The position numbers and the translations under genes were made by a program. A DNA stretch of 42,699 nucleotides from Lachnospiraceae bacterium. GTDB taxonomy: Bacteria; Bacillota; Clostridia; Lachnospirales; Lachnospiraceae. Below the pieces are notes generated by a model. The model did no database searches and was not told the origin of the DNA. It saw nothing but the letters and a program-made list of their open reading frames with translations. Positions 41,274 to 42,699 of the stretch are shown in pieces; position 1 is the stretch's first letter, and each line of letters starts with the position of its first letter. The stretch spans positions 1-42,699 of the forward strand of contig JAJQDE010000015.1 in the NCBI GenBank assembly GCA_021202335.1. Reading direction: 5' to 3'.

Positions 41274-41363
41274 AATCCCCCTCCATTCTTGCTCGAGCCC
41301 GCGAATTTAGAATGAGCTGTGCTCATTCTGCGCAAGCACAAATTTGCCGTGTGAAAAATAAGC
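41274..41363 (-). repeat. copy of dispersed palindromic leader repeat (TIGR01440 gene)
   Basis: On the minus strand GCTTATTTTTCACACGGC, then AAATTTGTGC (41363-41336), closely matches the pyrE copy. It is followed by the perfect hairpin AGAATGAGC-TGT-GCTCATTCT (41309-41329) in place of the GACGCAAAT hairpin, and by CAAGAATGGAGGGGGATT at the start codon. Confidence 0.65.
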
Positions 41364-41394
41364 TATCAAGCTTATTTTCATACTATTACTCCAT

Positions 41395-42459
41395 TCAACC
41401 ATGTTTTCCGACAAGCGTTTTTAACAACGGTATTTTACCCATAAGCTCCGAAAGCGCTAATGAACTCAAAAGCACCGCCATCGCCTCCAAAAAATTTATC
41501 CCGTAAGATTGAGAGCCCGCAAATGTCAGGCGCTGTACACCAAATACAATCAGATATCCCGACAGTATATATATACCCAAACTGTTTCTGCCCACAAGCA
41601 TAAGCAGGCGCACATTCACCTTTTGCAAAATCATACGCCACAGCATTATAAAAAACAGACTTCCCGCAAATCCAACTGCCATTCTGTAAATATCCGTCGC
41701 CAACTGCCTTAGCACGGCGTTGATTGAGCCCCGCCCGATAAGCTTATATCCTGTCAGATAAATAAACGACTCCTCATTATAAAAGCAAAACAGCGCCAAA
41801 AAACAAAATCCCAAAAGCACCGTCAACAGAATATGTTTTTTTACTCCCAACTCCCATGTCCGCTTCTTAAACATATTATGCCCGTAAAACGCCGTCGTAA
41901 AATACGGCAGCATATATTTATAAGCTCCCATATTCAAACCATCAGGAAACACAAAGAACAGCAAAAAGATAATTGCATATATACACACATTATCATGAAA
42001 GATGTAATGCACCACATAAACCACAATAAAGCTCCACCAGACAGCCCACAAAAACCATAAATTATTGAGTGCATTATAAAAATAAACAAATACAATCGCC
42101 TCAGGCTGCGGCTGCCCGTAAATATGGTTCAAAATAAGTATTCTTGCATAATCTATCGCCGTCCATGAAAATATCGGCAAAATAAAGGTTCGCATTCTTG
42201 TCACAAGCAGCCTTTTTCTTTCTCCCGCAGCATCCGCGCGCTGCATACTTTCATAGCACAGATAGCCGCTCACCAGCATAAAAAGCGGCATGTGAAAGCT
42301 GTATATGAACTGATATACCCTGTTTCCAAAATAAAGCGCATTTTCGCTGTACTCTGCCCCGCTGCCATTCTGAATACAATGTGCAAACACCACCAGAATA
42401 ATTGCAAAGCCTCTGAGAACATCCCAAAGAGGCTCTCTTGTTTTAGCAGTATCTCCCAT
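41395..42459 (-). CDS. acyltransferase family 3 membrane protein
   Basis: This 354-residue protein has about ten membrane helices and the pattern of membrane acyltransferase 3 proteins. It begins with REPLWDVLRGFAIILVVFAH (residues 8-27; the family's conserved R-x-x-D-x-x-R-G and a His), then SFHMPLFMLVSGYL near 55-68. Such proteins move acyl groups, often acetyl, to sugars of the cell surface; the substrate here is unknown. GGGGAGATAATA precedes the start. The 240 bp to the right end of the window show no gene and no element I can name. Confidence 0.88.
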   Translation of the reverse strand: MGDTAKTREPLWDVLRGFAIILVVFAHCIQNGSGAEYSENALYFGNRVYQFIYSFHMPLFMLVSGYLCYESMQRADAAGERKRLLVTRMRTFILPIFSWTAIDYARILILNHIYGQPQPEAIVFVYFYNALNNLWFLWAVWWSFIVVYVVHYIFHDNVCIYAIIFLLFFVFPDGLNMGAYKYMLPYFTTAFYGHNMFKKRTWELGVKKHILLTVLLGFCFLALFCFYNEESFIYLTGYKLIGRGSINAVLRQLATDIYRMAVGFAGSLFFIMLWRMILQKVNVRLLMLVGRNSLGIYILSGYLIVFGVQRLTFAGSQSYGINFLEAMAVLLSSLALSELMGKIPLLKTLVGKHG

Positions 42460-42699
42460 TATTATCTCCCCATGCCTCCCACAGATTAAACACGGCAGTT
42501 TAACCGTGCGGCTACACTGCTATGTTTAAACTTATCACACTATGAGGCAGAATGCAAGTTCGATTTTACATAAGTTTGTAAAAATTTGTAATTGTTTATC
42601 CCACAGCGTCCGCAAAACCGTATGCTTGAACTATTACATATAAATTTTCATTAAAAACAGATGTAATTGACAAATAATCACATTCCGTATATTATTACC

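Overview
The window looks like a chromosomal segment of a Gram-positive anaerobe of the Lachnospiraceae (class Clostridia). The inference rests on gene content and order: a PolC-type DNA polymerase III, the order pyrH-frr-uppS-cdsA-dxr-rseP-ispG-polC-map, a methionine aminopeptidase with an N-terminal SEC-C zinc motif, a DUF815 ATPase, a TIGR01440 (YwlG-type) protein, and strong GGAGG-type ribosome binding sites. No species can be named from the sequence alone. Almost every gene from about 5.4 kb to the end lies on the minus strand; only a LysR remnant, a TetR gene, an HxlR gene and one tRNA lie on the plus strand.

Positions 1-8400 are accessory-looking and more AT-rich. They hold a LysR-type regulator broken by one in-frame amber codon, a MIF-like tautomerase, a polytopic membrane protein divergent from a TetR regulator, a methyltransferase, a flavin-reductase-like protein divergent from an HxlR regulator, a RelB/RelE-type toxin-antitoxin pair, an unlisted 41-residue membrane microprotein, a DUF4143-type ATPase and a doubtful acidic ORF. 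The intergenic gaps are rich in palindromes and short dispersed repeats. The most suggestive feature is at 3561-4226: an orphan Shine-Dalgarno and ATG directly behind tetR matches, in inverted orientation and in the same reading frame, the poorly supported start of the methyltransferase, as if that gene had been inverted out of a tetR operon.

Positions 8400-24050 are housekeeping metabolism: a DUF815 ATPase, tcdA, an orphan metQ lipoprotein, a NUDIX hydrolase, a membrane-anchored SH3b protein with a 45-bp tandem repeat, the purine genes purE-purM-purN-purD, an M29-type aminopeptidase with a long N-terminal extension, two small membrane proteins, pyrE, and an ACT-protein/hom/lysC cluster for aspartate-family amino acids. 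A tRNA-Gly(CCC) follows on the plus strand.

Positions 24300-42460 carry dinB, a Gx-transporter and NusG-domain-II pair, map, polC, the isoprenoid and envelope genes (ispG, rseP, dxr, cdsA, uppS), frr, pyrH, a bactofilin, a polysaccharide deacetylase, a TIGR01440 protein and an acyltransferase. Together dxr and ispG supply isoprenoid precursor, uppS makes the lipid carrier, cdsA makes CDP-diacylglycerol, and the deacetylase, bactofilin and acyltransferase are plausible envelope or cell-shape partners.

I found no CRISPR array, transposase, integrase, rRNA or recognisable phage gene. The less ordinary content is in the non-coding DNA: two families of palindromic repeats sitting in the leaders of unrelated genes, the apparent inversion behind tetR, and two small membrane ORFs.
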